64,000 nucleotides of DNA, taken from Henningerozyma blattae CBS 6284 (lineage: Eukaryota > Ascomycota > Saccharomycetes > Saccharomycetales > Saccharomycetaceae). Below the pieces are notes generated by a model. It did not search any database. It saw only the letters and a program-made list of their open reading frames with translations, and was not told the DNA's origin. Positions 10,819-20,585 of the stretch are shown piece by piece. The stretch spans positions 806,001 to 870,000 of the forward strand of contig NC_020186.1 of the NCBI RefSeq assembly GCF_000315915.1. Direction: 5' to 3'. The translations under genes were made by a program, and so were the position numbers. Position 1 is the stretch's first letter, and each line of letters starts with the position of its first letter.

Positions 10819-11180
10819 TGTGAGCAGTCAGAAGTGCAATGGCAACCTTCTTAACCAAGCATCAAACTTTCAAAAGTCACTATAGTGATATTTTTCATCA
10901 TTTCAATTCACTTTGTTTTATGATTTACCAGTTCGGTGATTTGATAGTTTAAACCACCAAAAAATTTTCGCGGGCAAGAGCGGGTAACTTTGATACAATA
11001 ATATTATAAAAAGAATATAATACTACCAAGATAACAAAGTAGTTTAATGATGAGAATAGAATATGAAGAGTAACACCTATCTAAAGGTACGTGAAACTAT
11101 GTAGTATATACGAAGTTTGCAATGATCTTTGATAGATATGTGAGTCTTGTGTTATTAGTCGTTAGAGGTAATTATACTTA
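10819..11180. other. CEF1-CAF20 intergenic region
   Basis: 362 bp holding the CAF20 promoter and CEF1 3' end. A Reb1-type site (TTACCCG on the minus strand) is at 10981-10987, about 165 bp before the CAF20 ATG. No gene seen. Confidence 0.65.
10981..10987 (-). promoter_or_regulatory. Reb1-type site in the CAF20 promoter
   Basis: CGGGTAA on the plus strand reads TTACCCG on the minus strand, in the direction of CAF20, about 165 bp upstream of its start. Confidence 0.5.
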
Positions 11181-12680
11181 TTAAAGTGTATACGCATCCG
11201 AATATCCTTTATATGCTTGTTGGTCATTCTTTATAGTGGTATAAAGTACATGATGAGCGGTTTGTAATTCTCTTACATGATTCATTTTCAAAATGAGGTT
11301 TTCTGATTGAGAATTATTTAAAGTTTGTAATGCATTAGTATCATCATTAAGCATATCTTGTAACGTACGAATATTTTTCAATCGGATGTTGATACTATCT
11401 AATAATTTCGATCTATCTTCTTCTATTTCAAATTGTGATTCTTGGGAATTAAAATCGGGCATTTTGGCACTATCAAATGTTAAATCAGATGCAGTGATTT
11501 CAGATTGGGATTTGGAATTGTCGGTATCACTAGCATCTGATACGTTTTCATTAGTCTCTGCACTTGGTTCAAATATATTGGTGTTGTCATTATTATCATC
11601 TTCATCAGGTTCAGAATCACTTGTTTCCAAAATAATTTCAAAATCATTTAAAGGTGGTGGTAATTGTGCAAATAATTTAGAAAGTTGTTTCTCAGTAGAT
11701 ACTCGTGATCGTATGGTAAATTTTAAAGGTTCATCCTTAACGTGTTCATTCTTAGATGACCATAGAAATTTAGGTTTACGATACTCATCAAGAAGGATAG
11801 ATTCCGTATCTACTTGTACTTTCCCCTCTACTTTTTGTCCTTTCGCTATTTTCCGTTTCTCACCTTGTTTATTATCATTTTGTCCTGCAAGAAACCCATG
11901 ATCTACTTTATGATGATATTGAACCAATTTTTGTGCATTACGTTGATCCTCTAGACTAGTATCATATGGACCTTCTGGTGGAGCATGTTCCAATAAGATT
12001 TCATCATCGTTGAAATCACTAAATCTCGACTTTTTAGCAAGCCCAGCATATTTCAATTCTCTTCTTCTTTGTAACCTTGCAGTTTGACGAGACTTTTCTC
12101 TTAATCTTTCGCGAGCTCTTCGTTGAGCTTTCTTACCAGTAGTATTTGCAAGACGAGCTCTTGCCTCTGCAAGCATTTCTCGTTCATCTTCATTCAAAGT
12201 AGTCACTGTGGTTCTACCTTGTGCATTTTCCTTTGTTGTGGTAATAGCACCTTCAAGAGTTTCTGACGGTATAGCAGGTCTTGTCGCTGCATGAGGATCT
12301 CTTGCCCTTAATTCTAAATCATTATTTTTGTTAAGGGAATTCCCATCCATTTCACCAAGGAGACTCTCATAATGTTGTTGACATTGTAATGCAGGACGTT
12401 GTAATGTATCGCCAATAGCTAGCCATTGTCCTGGACGAATTCGTGCTAATTCTATTAATCGAGTTTCTTCGTCTTTAGAAAAGGGGCGTTCGATCTGTTG
12501 TTTAACATTGGGGTTTAGATATTGGTCCCATCTTTCTCTACATTGTCTCCCCGTCTTATGTGGTATTAACGAAGCTATCTTATTCCATTTATGTGTACCA
12601 TATTTCTGAATAGACGCTATCAAGATTTGATCTTCTGTGGTACTCCAACTACCACCTTTAACATACACTGGAGGCGCCAT
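11181..12680 (-). CDS. CEF1: Spliceosome component Cef1 (Cdc5 family, Prp19 complex)
   Basis: 499 residues, shorter than S. cerevisiae Cef1 (590). Cef1 is an essential core subunit of the Prp19-associated (NTC) complex that stabilises the active spliceosome. Two Myb/SANT repeats occupy about residues 7-57 and 60-108: the first has GGSWSTTEDQ and GRQCRERWDQYLNP, the second KDEETRLIEL and ALQCQQHYESLL. An Arg/Lys-rich helix follows (about residues 165-215), and an acidic Ser/Asp-rich middle with a coiled C-terminal segment completes it. The start (MAPPVYVKGGSW) matches the conserved family N-terminus. The counterpart YMR213W is also next to SCJ1 in S. cerevisiae; CAF20 is inserted between them here. 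Confidence 0.95.
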   Translation of the reverse strand: MAPPVYVKGGSWSTTEDQILIASIQKYGTHKWNKIASLIPHKTGRQCRERWDQYLNPNVKQQIERPFSKDEETRLIELARIRPGQWLAIGDTLQRPALQCQQHYESLLGEMDGNSLNKNNDLELRARDPHAATRPAIPSETLEGAITTTKENAQGRTTVTTLNEDEREMLAEARARLANTTGKKAQRRARERLREKSRQTARLQRRRELKYAGLAKKSRFSDFNDDEILLEHAPPEGPYDTSLEDQRNAQKLVQYHHKVDHGFLAGQNDNKQGEKRKIAKGQKVEGKVQVDTESILLDEYRKPKFLWSSKNEHVKDEPLKFTIRSRVSTEKQLSKLFAQLPPPLNDFEIILETSDSEPDEDDNNDNTNIFEPSAETNENVSDASDTDNSKSQSEITASDLTFDSAKMPDFNSQESQFEIEEDRSKLLDSINIRLKNIRTLQDMLNDDTNALQTLNNSQSENLILKMNHVRELQTAHHVLYTTIKNDQQAYKGYSDAYTL

Positions 12681-13265
12681 TATTTTTTGGTCTTTTATCC
12701 TATTATTAATGTATTAATATTGTAGTTGCTTCAACTATATCTACTCGTAATACTTGATGCAACGTGGCCTCACTTTTACTTTAGTGGGCTTCTTGTTTTC
12801 AAGATCGAATTCGGACTCAATAGGTCAAGAATGTTGATATATGCTGTTAAATATCTCATCGATCTTAAACTAGTTTTTTTTTCATTGAAAAGTTACTTAA
12901 TTGGTACTTGCTTACAAAATGAAAAATAGCCTCTCGGAGAAATTTTCTCCGTAATCGTTAGACAAACAAATAATACAATACATTTTAAACATCAATTAGA
13001 ATAAAAAAAAAGCTTAAATTTTGGCAATTAATATCTCTAAGAATAAACTTATAACCGTTATTTTGTGCAATTGAGAAGTAACATTACTAGACAGGTAATA
13101 GAAATCAAAAAACAGCAAGGATAGGATTTTTCTTATACTGGAAAGTTATTGCTCAATACTGTATAAAACGATCAAAACAAAACAAATTGTACCGGTAAAT
13201 ATTTGATCTTAACAGAAGTAAAACGTCCAAAATTATTATTTCTAAAACTGTAGACCCAGAAAAAG
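12681..13265. other. Divergent CEF1/EFR3 promoter region
   Basis: 585 bp between divergent genes. It holds the near-perfect inverted repeat described separately at 12935-12951 and otherwise AT-rich DNA. A 67-codon frame at 12726-12929 has no recognisable features and I do not call it. Confidence 0.7.
12935..12951. promoter_or_regulatory. CGG-N11-CCG inverted repeat (Gal4-type zinc-cluster site)
   Basis: CGGAGAA-ATT-TTCTCCG is a 7-bp inverted repeat around three bases and gives CGG and CCG separated by exactly 11 bp, the half-site geometry bound by Gal4-class Zn2Cys6 factors. The inner bases differ from the usual Gal4 site. It is 255 bp upstream of CEF1 and 315 bp upstream of EFR3. Confidence 0.4.
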
Positions 13266-15713
13266 ATGAATAAGATATCATTTACTCCTAAACATCAAAA
13301 ATTGGTTAACCATTGTTATCCTAAGGGGAGGTCCCCGGATATGAAACCTAATTCATCAGAAACATCATATCTATTGTATTATGTCAATTCCAGAAGATCT
13401 AAGTTAGAAAAAGTATCCAACTATTTGACTAGAAAAACTGCTGGTGATTTGAACCATAAAAGATTTGGCCATATCTCAGTGACGTTACAATTGATGGATA
13501 AAATCATTATTGATTGTAAAGAAAATATCAACATTTTTATTTCTAATTTCTTATCTATTTATTCAAGCATCATCCTTGACCCTTCTATCAATAATGACTT
13601 ACCAATTATGGAATTAATCTACGAGAATTTGAACAATCTTTCATTGAACATCGATATGAGTTTATTAAATGGTAATCCAACAATTTTCAAACAATTTAAA
13701 GAGTTTATTGATTATTTTATCACTTTAATTGAAAAAAGAATTAAAAACGATGATTTATTATTGAATGTCTTCATTTCATTATCCCATATTACTAATTTAT
13801 CCATCTTAAAGGATACAAATGAAGACTTAAGTCTAAATTATTTAATTAAAGATTCTATTGATAAAACTTTGGCAATTTTCATTAAACGATTCCCCACCTA
13901 TGCTAAAGATAATGTAACATCTACAAAACAACAATCGAATCATCTTTCAATGTCAAAACGTCTTTCTAGAACAAAATCTATTCAAGCAAGTGATAATATT
14001 CCCTTTACCATGTCTTTAAATAATAATGATCCGGCGTCAGACCTATCACTTCAATGTTTGAAATGTTACTTCAATACTATTGAAATAGATAAATTAACTT
14101 TATCGATTAATCAATTATTACATTTCTTACAAACAAATAAAAATAAAAATTTATTATTTTTAATTGTTGATGGTATTCCTGTTCAATTAAGATATTTGGC
14201 AGTTCTTCTATTGATAAGACAAGCCACGTCTACATCTTCAAAACCAGAATCTTCTATTCTTTCTTTCAAATATGTTTCAATGCTATTAACTTCAGACATA
14301 AGTATTGTAGGTTTAAGCATTTTAGATATTATGAGAAAGATTCTACAATTTCAATTGGGTGCATCTAGAGATTCTTCTATAGTAAACCAGTGTACTACAA
14401 CCATTACAGATTTAAACTATAGATTATATTATAATAGTCAGTCTTCAGATATTCTTTATGAGTTATTAACACAATTGAAAGACAATCCTACAATTAATTC
14501 AAATTCAAATTGCAAAAAGATATTAACCAAAAATATAATTTCAATTTTAAATAATTTGGCCTTTAACTCTATTGATTTGCATCTATATTTGCAAATAATA
14601 AGAGTTCTAAAGGATGAAAATTTGAATCCGGTGGAATTATTTGAATTGATTGACAATGCAGTGATTAATGATTATATATTAATTGATTTCTTAATATACG
14701 TTTCATCCGTTAAAAATCAAAAAGATATTCGAAGAAATTTAATGAGAAAGTTTTTCAAAAAATTTAAAAATTTTGCATTGATTTCAGGACTTTATTATTA
14801 TTATATTAATGATATTCATGATGAAGGTCTTGTAGATGACCAATATACATATTATTTGTATCATTTACAATCATCTACTTTGATTAATAATCAAGAATAT
14901 ATTATAAAATCAGACAGTTTAAAAGATGATTTACAATCTAAAATTCAAATTTCCAAAGATGAGCTACAGAATTATTATTCACAAGAATCAAAGGATGATT
15001 CTTCAGATCTTTTGAACTTGAAAAAAAGGGTTCTTCAATTATTATCAACTGTTTCTACTCCTGAAATGAACGCAGTTCCATCGAATGGCCTTGATAATGC
15101 TTCTAATCCATCATCTCTAAATTTATCATCAAATAATATTATAAAGCCAATAAAAAGGTCACAACCGTCAACTCCAGGGAGAGCAAATTCATTTGCACTA
15201 TCTCTTACTTCAAACAATCATTTGAATATTGATGGTACTTTTTCAAATTCAAATTTAAATAATAATAATAATCTCACTTCACCTGTTCAACCGAAACCAT
15301 CTTTCTTAATAAATGGTAACCATAGTGATGTTAATTCGCTAATTTCAAAAAAGAGAATTATTCCAAATGTTAATCAATTGAAAAAGGCAATTGCATCAAA
15401 TCATGCCTCGAGTGCATCACCAAAACAAAACTTAAAGGCAACCGATTTAGCATCTTTAGTTGGGTCACAATCAATTAAATCTCGTGTAACAAATATTTCA
15501 TTTTTATTAGGCGAATTAGATGATATGGATTTAAACGATAACACAAATAAAACAATTACAAGTGCAACTAGTATAAGAAACTTATTAGTGGATAAATCTT
15601 TTGCAAGTTCAAAGACATATGATAATAAGGATGATACTATAGATAACTTCATGGACGCTAATGAAAATGTTAATGTAACAAATAATGTTTCAAGGGGCAA
15701 ATTATTTAGTTAG
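13266..15713 (+). CDS. EFR3: Plasma-membrane scaffold Efr3 (PI 4-kinase recruitment)
   Basis: 815 residues (S. cerevisiae Efr3 is 782). Efr3 anchors the Stt4 phosphatidylinositol 4-kinase complex, with Ypp1, at plasma-membrane patches. The N-terminus (FTPKHQKLVNHCYPKG, then RRSKLEKVSNYLTRKT) has the basic patch used for membrane binding in the family. An alpha-helical HEAT-like region covers about residues 50-560. The C-terminal third is Ser/Asn/Lys-rich and probably disordered. The N-terminus looks complete. YMR212C is next to CEF1 and DML1 in S. cerevisiae, and the same order is kept here. Confidence 0.92.
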   Translation: MNKISFTPKHQKLVNHCYPKGRSPDMKPNSSETSYLLYYVNSRRSKLEKVSNYLTRKTAGDLNHKRFGHISVTLQLMDKIIIDCKENINIFISNFLSIYSSIILDPSINNDLPIMELIYENLNNLSLNIDMSLLNGNPTIFKQFKEFIDYFITLIEKRIKNDDLLLNVFISLSHITNLSILKDTNEDLSLNYLIKDSIDKTLAIFIKRFPTYAKDNVTSTKQQSNHLSMSKRLSRTKSIQASDNIPFTMSLNNNDPASDLSLQCLKCYFNTIEIDKLTLSINQLLHFLQTNKNKNLLFLIVDGIPVQLRYLAVLLLIRQATSTSSKPESSILSFKYVSMLLTSDISIVGLSILDIMRKILQFQLGASRDSSIVNQCTTTITDLNYRLYYNSQSSDILYELLTQLKDNPTINSNSNCKKILTKNIISILNNLAFNSIDLHLYLQIIRVLKDENLNPVELFELIDNAVINDYILIDFLIYVSSVKNQKDIRRNLMRKFFKKFKNFALISGLYYYYINDIHDEGLVDDQYTYYLYHLQSSTLINNQEYIIKSDSLKDDLQSKIQISKDELQNYYSQESKDDSSDLLNLKKRVLQLLSTVSTPEMNAVPSNGLDNASNPSSLNLSSNNIIKPIKRSQPSTPGRANSFALSLTSNNHLNIDGTFSNSNLNNNNNLTSPVQPKPSFLINGNHSDVNSLISKKRIIPNVNQLKKAIASNHASSASPKQNLKATDLASLVGSQSIKSRVTNISFLLGELDDMDLNDNTNKTITSATSIRNLLVDKSFASSKTYDNKDDTIDNFMDANENVNVTNNVSRGKLFS

Positions 15714-16023
15714 AAATACTCTTTGGGAACTTTTTTTTTTCAAAATAATATTTTTTTGTTTAATAATATTTGTAACAATATATGATGGTAATTCATTTTG
15801 ATTTTGATTTTTTTTGTTGTTTGAATGATAGAAAATTGTGTATATATAAGTTTTACATACTTTACAAGTGACAAAAAATTAAATAACTAATATATAAATA
15901 TATATATATAAAGGAAGTAAAAATATAGAAAAAAAAAAAAAAATAGAAAAAAGCAAGAAAAAAAATATGCATTAGTCACTATATGTACCATTAAAGTACT
16001 AGAACTGCGATATATAAATTTAA
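15714..16023. other. EFR3/DML1 convergent 3' region
   Basis: 310 bp between convergent genes, made of T-rich and A-rich runs and a short TA repeat near 15895-15910. Probably both 3' UTRs; no gene seen. Confidence 0.7.
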
Positions 16024-17505
16024 CTAATAGTCATCTCCTGAATCTTCATCATCATACCACCCATATTCATAAGCCGAAGCTTTATTCGCTAATTGATCTT
16101 TCAAATCTTCTCTATCTGGATCATTTTTAAAATATTTACTAACCATTTCAGACCAATATAAATAAATATTTCTACTATATTCATCCATTGATAATTTCAA
16201 TTCAAATTCATCTTTTGCTCTATCCTTGACAAGAGCTGTAGGGATTGTATCTGTTACATTATAAGGATAAGTATAAACTGTGTTGAATTTAGACATTATA
16301 GATTCCGCATTTTCCTCTTTCTTTTCAGATTTATTATACAATGCTCTTTCAATTAAGCATTTGGAAAATTCATGATAATCCTTTGGACTGTTTTTGTATG
16401 GCAATATTTTTGATTGGTAGGAATGATCAGTTTTTTGATTGTCTATATTATTATAATCAATTATTTTTGATATAATATTTCTATCATTCTCTCCATCATT
16501 TTTCAATAAAGTTGATAAATATTCCATGCTTTTACGTTGAGTTGCATTATTTTGACAAAATATGGAGTTAATTGAATCGAATATTCTATTGCTAAAACCT
16601 GCATTTTCCCAATTAGATAGTTTAGAATCGACATATAATGGGAATAGAAGATCAGATTCTTCACTGAGAGTCATTGTAGCCCTAATCTTATTATGTACTC
16701 TTGGAATCATAGATGGTGTTAAACGCAAAGATAATGTGTCTTTTGCTAAAGTGAATGGATCATCTTCATTAAACCCATAAGTGAAAATAGAGCTTTTAGG
16801 TAATTCGTCTTTTAACTCTACAAGTAAAGACGATGAAAATCCACCCCAAGCATTGTCAAAATCGGTTACTAGATTAAAACCTTGTAACGTATCACAAGCT
16901 TCTAGTTGATAATGTAAATTATTATCAAAAAAATCCATCGAATAAGATTCTTTAAATTCCGTATACCCAATATTATAATCATCAAATTTTCTTTCACCTA
17001 AATTTTGAAAATCTGGTTTATTTGGTTGTTCAGTATCATGATACCAATCTTTCAGTGTATTAAAACTTGTTGGATGATAAATTAATTTTGAATAATCAGA
17101 CCAATATTTGGCCAGTTGAGGTGTCAGAGAAGGCAAAGTTAATCCTGTATCTAATGCACTTTGATATTCAGATTTCGGTATTCTTGGATGAGTGAATATT
17201 ATGGAATTGTCTTTAACACTTTTGTTTCTTTTCACATCTTCTTTATCAAACTCATAATAATCTTCTTCTATCTGAGAGTATTGATGAACCCCTAGTGAAC
17301 CAGTACCTGTCTTAGCGTCCCATAATAATGCTCTTGGTGAGTATGAAACTGTCTTTGATAATCTATCAATAGTTGGGTTTAAAAATACAGAAGATTGTAC
17401 CGGGTTATCATTTTTCAAATATAAATATTGTTCTTGAGTATTGAAAAATTGTGTGGCTAAATGGTTCGCTCTATGAGAAACTGAGATTGTAATTATCTCA
17501 TGCAT
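16024..17505 (-). CDS. DML1: Dml1/Misato family mitochondrial inheritance protein
   Basis: 493 residues (S. cerevisiae Dml1 is 475). The family combines a tubulin/FtsZ-like fold with a Misato segment and is needed for mitochondrial DNA inheritance and morphology. The N-terminus (MHEIITISVSHRANHLATQF) is the Misato segment, and the following SPRALLWDAKTGTGSLG corresponds to the family block near residue 60. The segment LVTDFDNAWGGFSSSLLVELKDE (about residues 207-229) corresponds to the tubulin-like nucleotide-binding loop but lacks the canonical GGGTGSG. The C-terminus is acidic (DDEDSGDDY). It is convergent with EFR3, as YMR211W and YMR212C are. Confidence 0.92.
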   Translation of the reverse strand: MHEIITISVSHRANHLATQFFNTQEQYLYLKNDNPVQSSVFLNPTIDRLSKTVSYSPRALLWDAKTGTGSLGVHQYSQIEEDYYEFDKEDVKRNKSVKDNSIIFTHPRIPKSEYQSALDTGLTLPSLTPQLAKYWSDYSKLIYHPTSFNTLKDWYHDTEQPNKPDFQNLGERKFDDYNIGYTEFKESYSMDFFDNNLHYQLEACDTLQGFNLVTDFDNAWGGFSSSLLVELKDELPKSSIFTYGFNEDDPFTLAKDTLSLRLTPSMIPRVHNKIRATMTLSEESDLLFPLYVDSKLSNWENAGFSNRIFDSINSIFCQNNATQRKSMEYLSTLLKNDGENDRNIISKIIDYNNIDNQKTDHSYQSKILPYKNSPKDYHEFSKCLIERALYNKSEKKEENAESIMSKFNTVYTYPYNVTDTIPTALVKDRAKDEFELKLSMDEYSRNIYLYWSEMVSKYFKNDPDREDLKDQLANKASAYEYGWYDDEDSGDDY

Positions 17506-18480
17506 TTTTAAAGATTAATTTACAATATTTTTGCACTTCAGAGTGCTTTTCCAACAATTACAAAACCCTGAATGTTCCTTAATTATCTTATATAGATAGC
17601 TAAGTCATCTCCTGGAGAATTTCAACATACTAATTTCGGCAATTATCGTGTATGTCACGTCGCTACCATAAAAAATATCTATCTAATATCTAAAATAAAC
17701 TATAAAAAAAAAATTCAAATTAGTTTCAAAAGGATACACAATGTTAAATTCAGTTAGGTATATTTTTCAAATTTTTTCTAATAAATTGTACAACAAATAT
17801 CTCTTTAGCAATGTATCGTAGCATTGCATATATTATAAATCTGAGTGTCAGTAATAAACACAAGAATTATATAATCTGATGAAAACAAAAAAAAATAAAG
17901 CATTAGACTCAATCTTAACAATAAATGTCTATTTCCAAAGAATATTTTCTTATATATGCCCACAAGTTAGAAATGAAAAATACAGTAAATTATTCGTTTT
18001 TACTCTTAACTTTTATCTGTTAATGTACTATAATGCGCAATACGTTACTCTGAAAAGAATTGTTGGAAATATTATGGTTTTGCAAAGTAATAGTCAAACA
18101 GAAAATTCAGTAATATAATATTTTTATTGTGGTTTAGACACAGAACAATGTGTAGCTTAGGTACCTAAGAAAGTGCTGTAGGAACTGAGAATAATTGCTT
18201 GCTTACCTAAAAGTCACGTGTATAAATGCAAATATAGTAATTGAATGCTTTACTACGACAGCAATCTATATAACAGTCAGAATAACATTAAGCGGAATAG
18301 TTAGGATAAATATTGGTATAAAATGGGGAATTGTTTCATTGGATACATTCTGTTTTACTGATATATTATTTCAATTGATAGAATTTGTACAAAAGAATAA
18401 GCTTTTCGTGTCATTGAAATTGCTGTCATTGGGTGTAAAATAAAAACAATAATAAATTACTTTTCACATAATATTCCATT
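17506..18480. other. DML1 promoter and decayed TPO4 upstream region
   Basis: 975 bp, AT-rich. It holds a perfect 14-bp palindrome CTTAGGTACCTAAG (18156-18169) and a Cbf1-type GTCACGTG at 18213-18220. Two small frames (17879-18118 and 18195-18443) have no start context or motifs that I recognise. In S. cerevisiae MGL2 sits between DML1 and YMR209C; I see no trace of it here. Confidence 0.6.
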
Positions 18481-20055
18481 ATGACTAGCTCAAGTAATAT
18501 AAATACTAATTTAGATAACAATTTGTTTTTAAAAAGTGCTATTATATGTGATAATCAAAATTCCTCTATGACTCTCTATAATAAATTAGACGATACAAAG
18601 CATAAAGTTAAATATTCAAATGAGAAAACGAGGGTAATTAATCCAGAATATCTGGAATGGGATGGTTCAGATGATTTAGATAATCCACATAATTGGTCAG
18701 TTTGGAAAAAATGGTACGTCACGTTAACTGCGGCTGCCCTTGGGTTTATATGCACAATGGGGTCTTCATTATATGTTTCTGATATTTCATCTATGAAAGA
18801 AGAATTTGGGTATGGGGAAGAAATTTCTTTAAGTGGATTAACTTTTTATTTGATTGGTCTTTCTACAGTAATTTGTGCTCCATTGAGTAAAATATTTGGT
18901 AGAAAGCTTGTTTATTTAGTGTCGTTGCCATTATGTATGCGATGTACTATGGGTATTGTCTTGTCCCATGGTCATATGAAAATTATCTTACCTCTAAGAT
19001 ATTTAGGTGGTATGTTTGCTTCTCCACCCTTATCTGTAGGCTCGGGAACTATTATCGATATTTTTGATAATGATGAAACATCTATTGCAATGACTTTTTT
19101 TTGCAATGGTTCCATTCTTGGGTCCTGTCATTAGTCCTGTCAATGGAGGATTTATTGATGAGAATGTTGGTAGGAGATGGTGTTCTTATGTACAATTTAT
19201 TTCGTGTGGAGTGTTAATTCCATTTATCATTATGATGCCAGAAACATATAAAAGGGCTACTCTGGTAAAACGAGCTAAAAAAAGAATATTTCATTATTAA
19301 AGCCTACTTCACTTGAAAAAAACAACAACTAAAAAATATATTGAAAATAACTTTTCTACGTCCAGCCAAGATGTTGATTGTTGAGCCAATTGTCATGGTA
19401 TTTACAATTTACAATTTATATTTCATTTATCTTCGTAATATTATTTGCCTTTTTTATTTATCAAGGTGTTTATAATATTAATGTTGGTCTTGCAGGTATT
19501 CCATTCTTGGGAATTGGGATTGGTATTTGGCTAGGTGCATTCACCTTTTTATTAATAGGTCAAAAAAATATTTCCCTGCACCACAAGACAATGTCCCATC
19601 GATTGTGAACCCTAAAACTTTAAGAACAAAACCTTTCCGTGGTAAATGAGATCTAATAACATTGGTGTTATTACCAGTTATTCCTGAGGATTTTTTAATG
19701 GCTAGTAAAATAGGCTCAATAACTTTGCCTGTCTCGTTATTTTGGCAAGCTTGGGCCACTAAAGAAAATGTTCATTGGCTGGTACCTATTGTAGCGGGTG
19801 TCCCTTTTGGATTTGGATTAATCATGATTTTTTTCAACGTAATTGTTTATTTCACTACATGTTATCCACCTCAGTACATGGCTTCAGCAATGGCAGCTAA
19901 CAACATGTTATGATATTTGTTTCAAGTATTTCCCATTATTTACAGTACAGATGTATAAGAAGCTTGGAATTAATTGGGCAAGTAGCTTATTGGCTTTCAT
20001 TTGTATAATAATGGTGCCAATTCCTTGGATATTTGAGAAATATAGGCCATATTAA
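18481..20055 (+). pseudogene. TPO4: Broken TPO-type polyamine/drug transporter (MFS, DHA1), TPO4 position
   Basis: Spread over three frames is a nearly full-length DHA1 transporter of the Tpo1-Tpo4 type, a plasma-membrane polyamine/drug proton antiporter. The first frame carries the cytosolic DNPHNWSVWKKWY block and the first membrane helices. I see these lesions: one extra T in a T8 tract (19095-19102); a stop at 19298-19300 with frame loss in the following linker; a 7-bp tandem duplication (19401-19414) that shifts the frame; a shift near the A7 tract at about 19563-19569; TGA stops at 19647-19649 and 19911-19913; and a shift after the last. Removing one T or one 7-bp copy restores the family reading. 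The protein end is also short (after WIFEKYRPY). It lies between CAF20 and YTM1 and on the strand expected for S. cerevisiae YOR273C, hence TPO4 rather than another TPO. Confidence 0.88.
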
Positions 20056-20585
20056 CGTGAAAAATCTTCGTTTGTATGGGTGTCACGTTGAAATCAAAGG
20101 ATGAACTAAATCTAGTATAGAACTATTACACTCTAATTATTGCATAATGTATACTATAGGTTATGTACTTGGATTTTTGTATATATTTTTTTCAACATTT
20201 TAATTTTATAAAACTATTAAAATTTATGACATATAAATATCAGTAGTACTAAATTTCGGACTTACGAATTACGGAAAGAGTCACGCCAAATGAAAAAAAA
20301 GTTGTTCATATAGGCTAAAACGCTAATATTACAATAATATAGACGACATATGTTTTTTATATATTATTTAGGTTAAATTAGTTTATAATTATCATTATAA
20401 TATATAATGTTCTTTTTTTGACTAATTTTTGTAAAAAAACCCCACGTGTTTATCACATGCTCAAAAAGCTGAGATTAATAAGATAGGAAAATTCGTCATT
20501 AAAAAGCTAACCTTGAAGTTACAATTATAATTATTTTAACTTCAAATCTTGTAATTCAACATCTTATTAAACTAATTTCAATTCA
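20056..20585. other. Region upstream of the YMR209C homologue
   Basis: 530 bp, AT-rich. A CACGTG E-box at 20443-20448 is followed by CACATG at 20454-20459, about 130 bp before the next ATG; these are candidate Cbf1/Pho4-type sites. No gene seen. Confidence 0.6.

Noticed and set aside
18061..18120. TGTTGGAAAT as the edge of a Ty LTR
   Set aside because: No matching LTR end, no target-site duplication and no internal element could be found.
18213..18220. GTCACGTG as centromere element CDEI
   Set aside because: No CDEII-length AT tract followed by a CDEIII TGTTT..TTCCGAA-type element; better read as a Cbf1/Pho4-type promoter site.
17879..18443. Two small frames (79 and 82 codons) as genes
   Set aside because: No recognisable motif, no conserved start context, and composition matches intergenic DNA.
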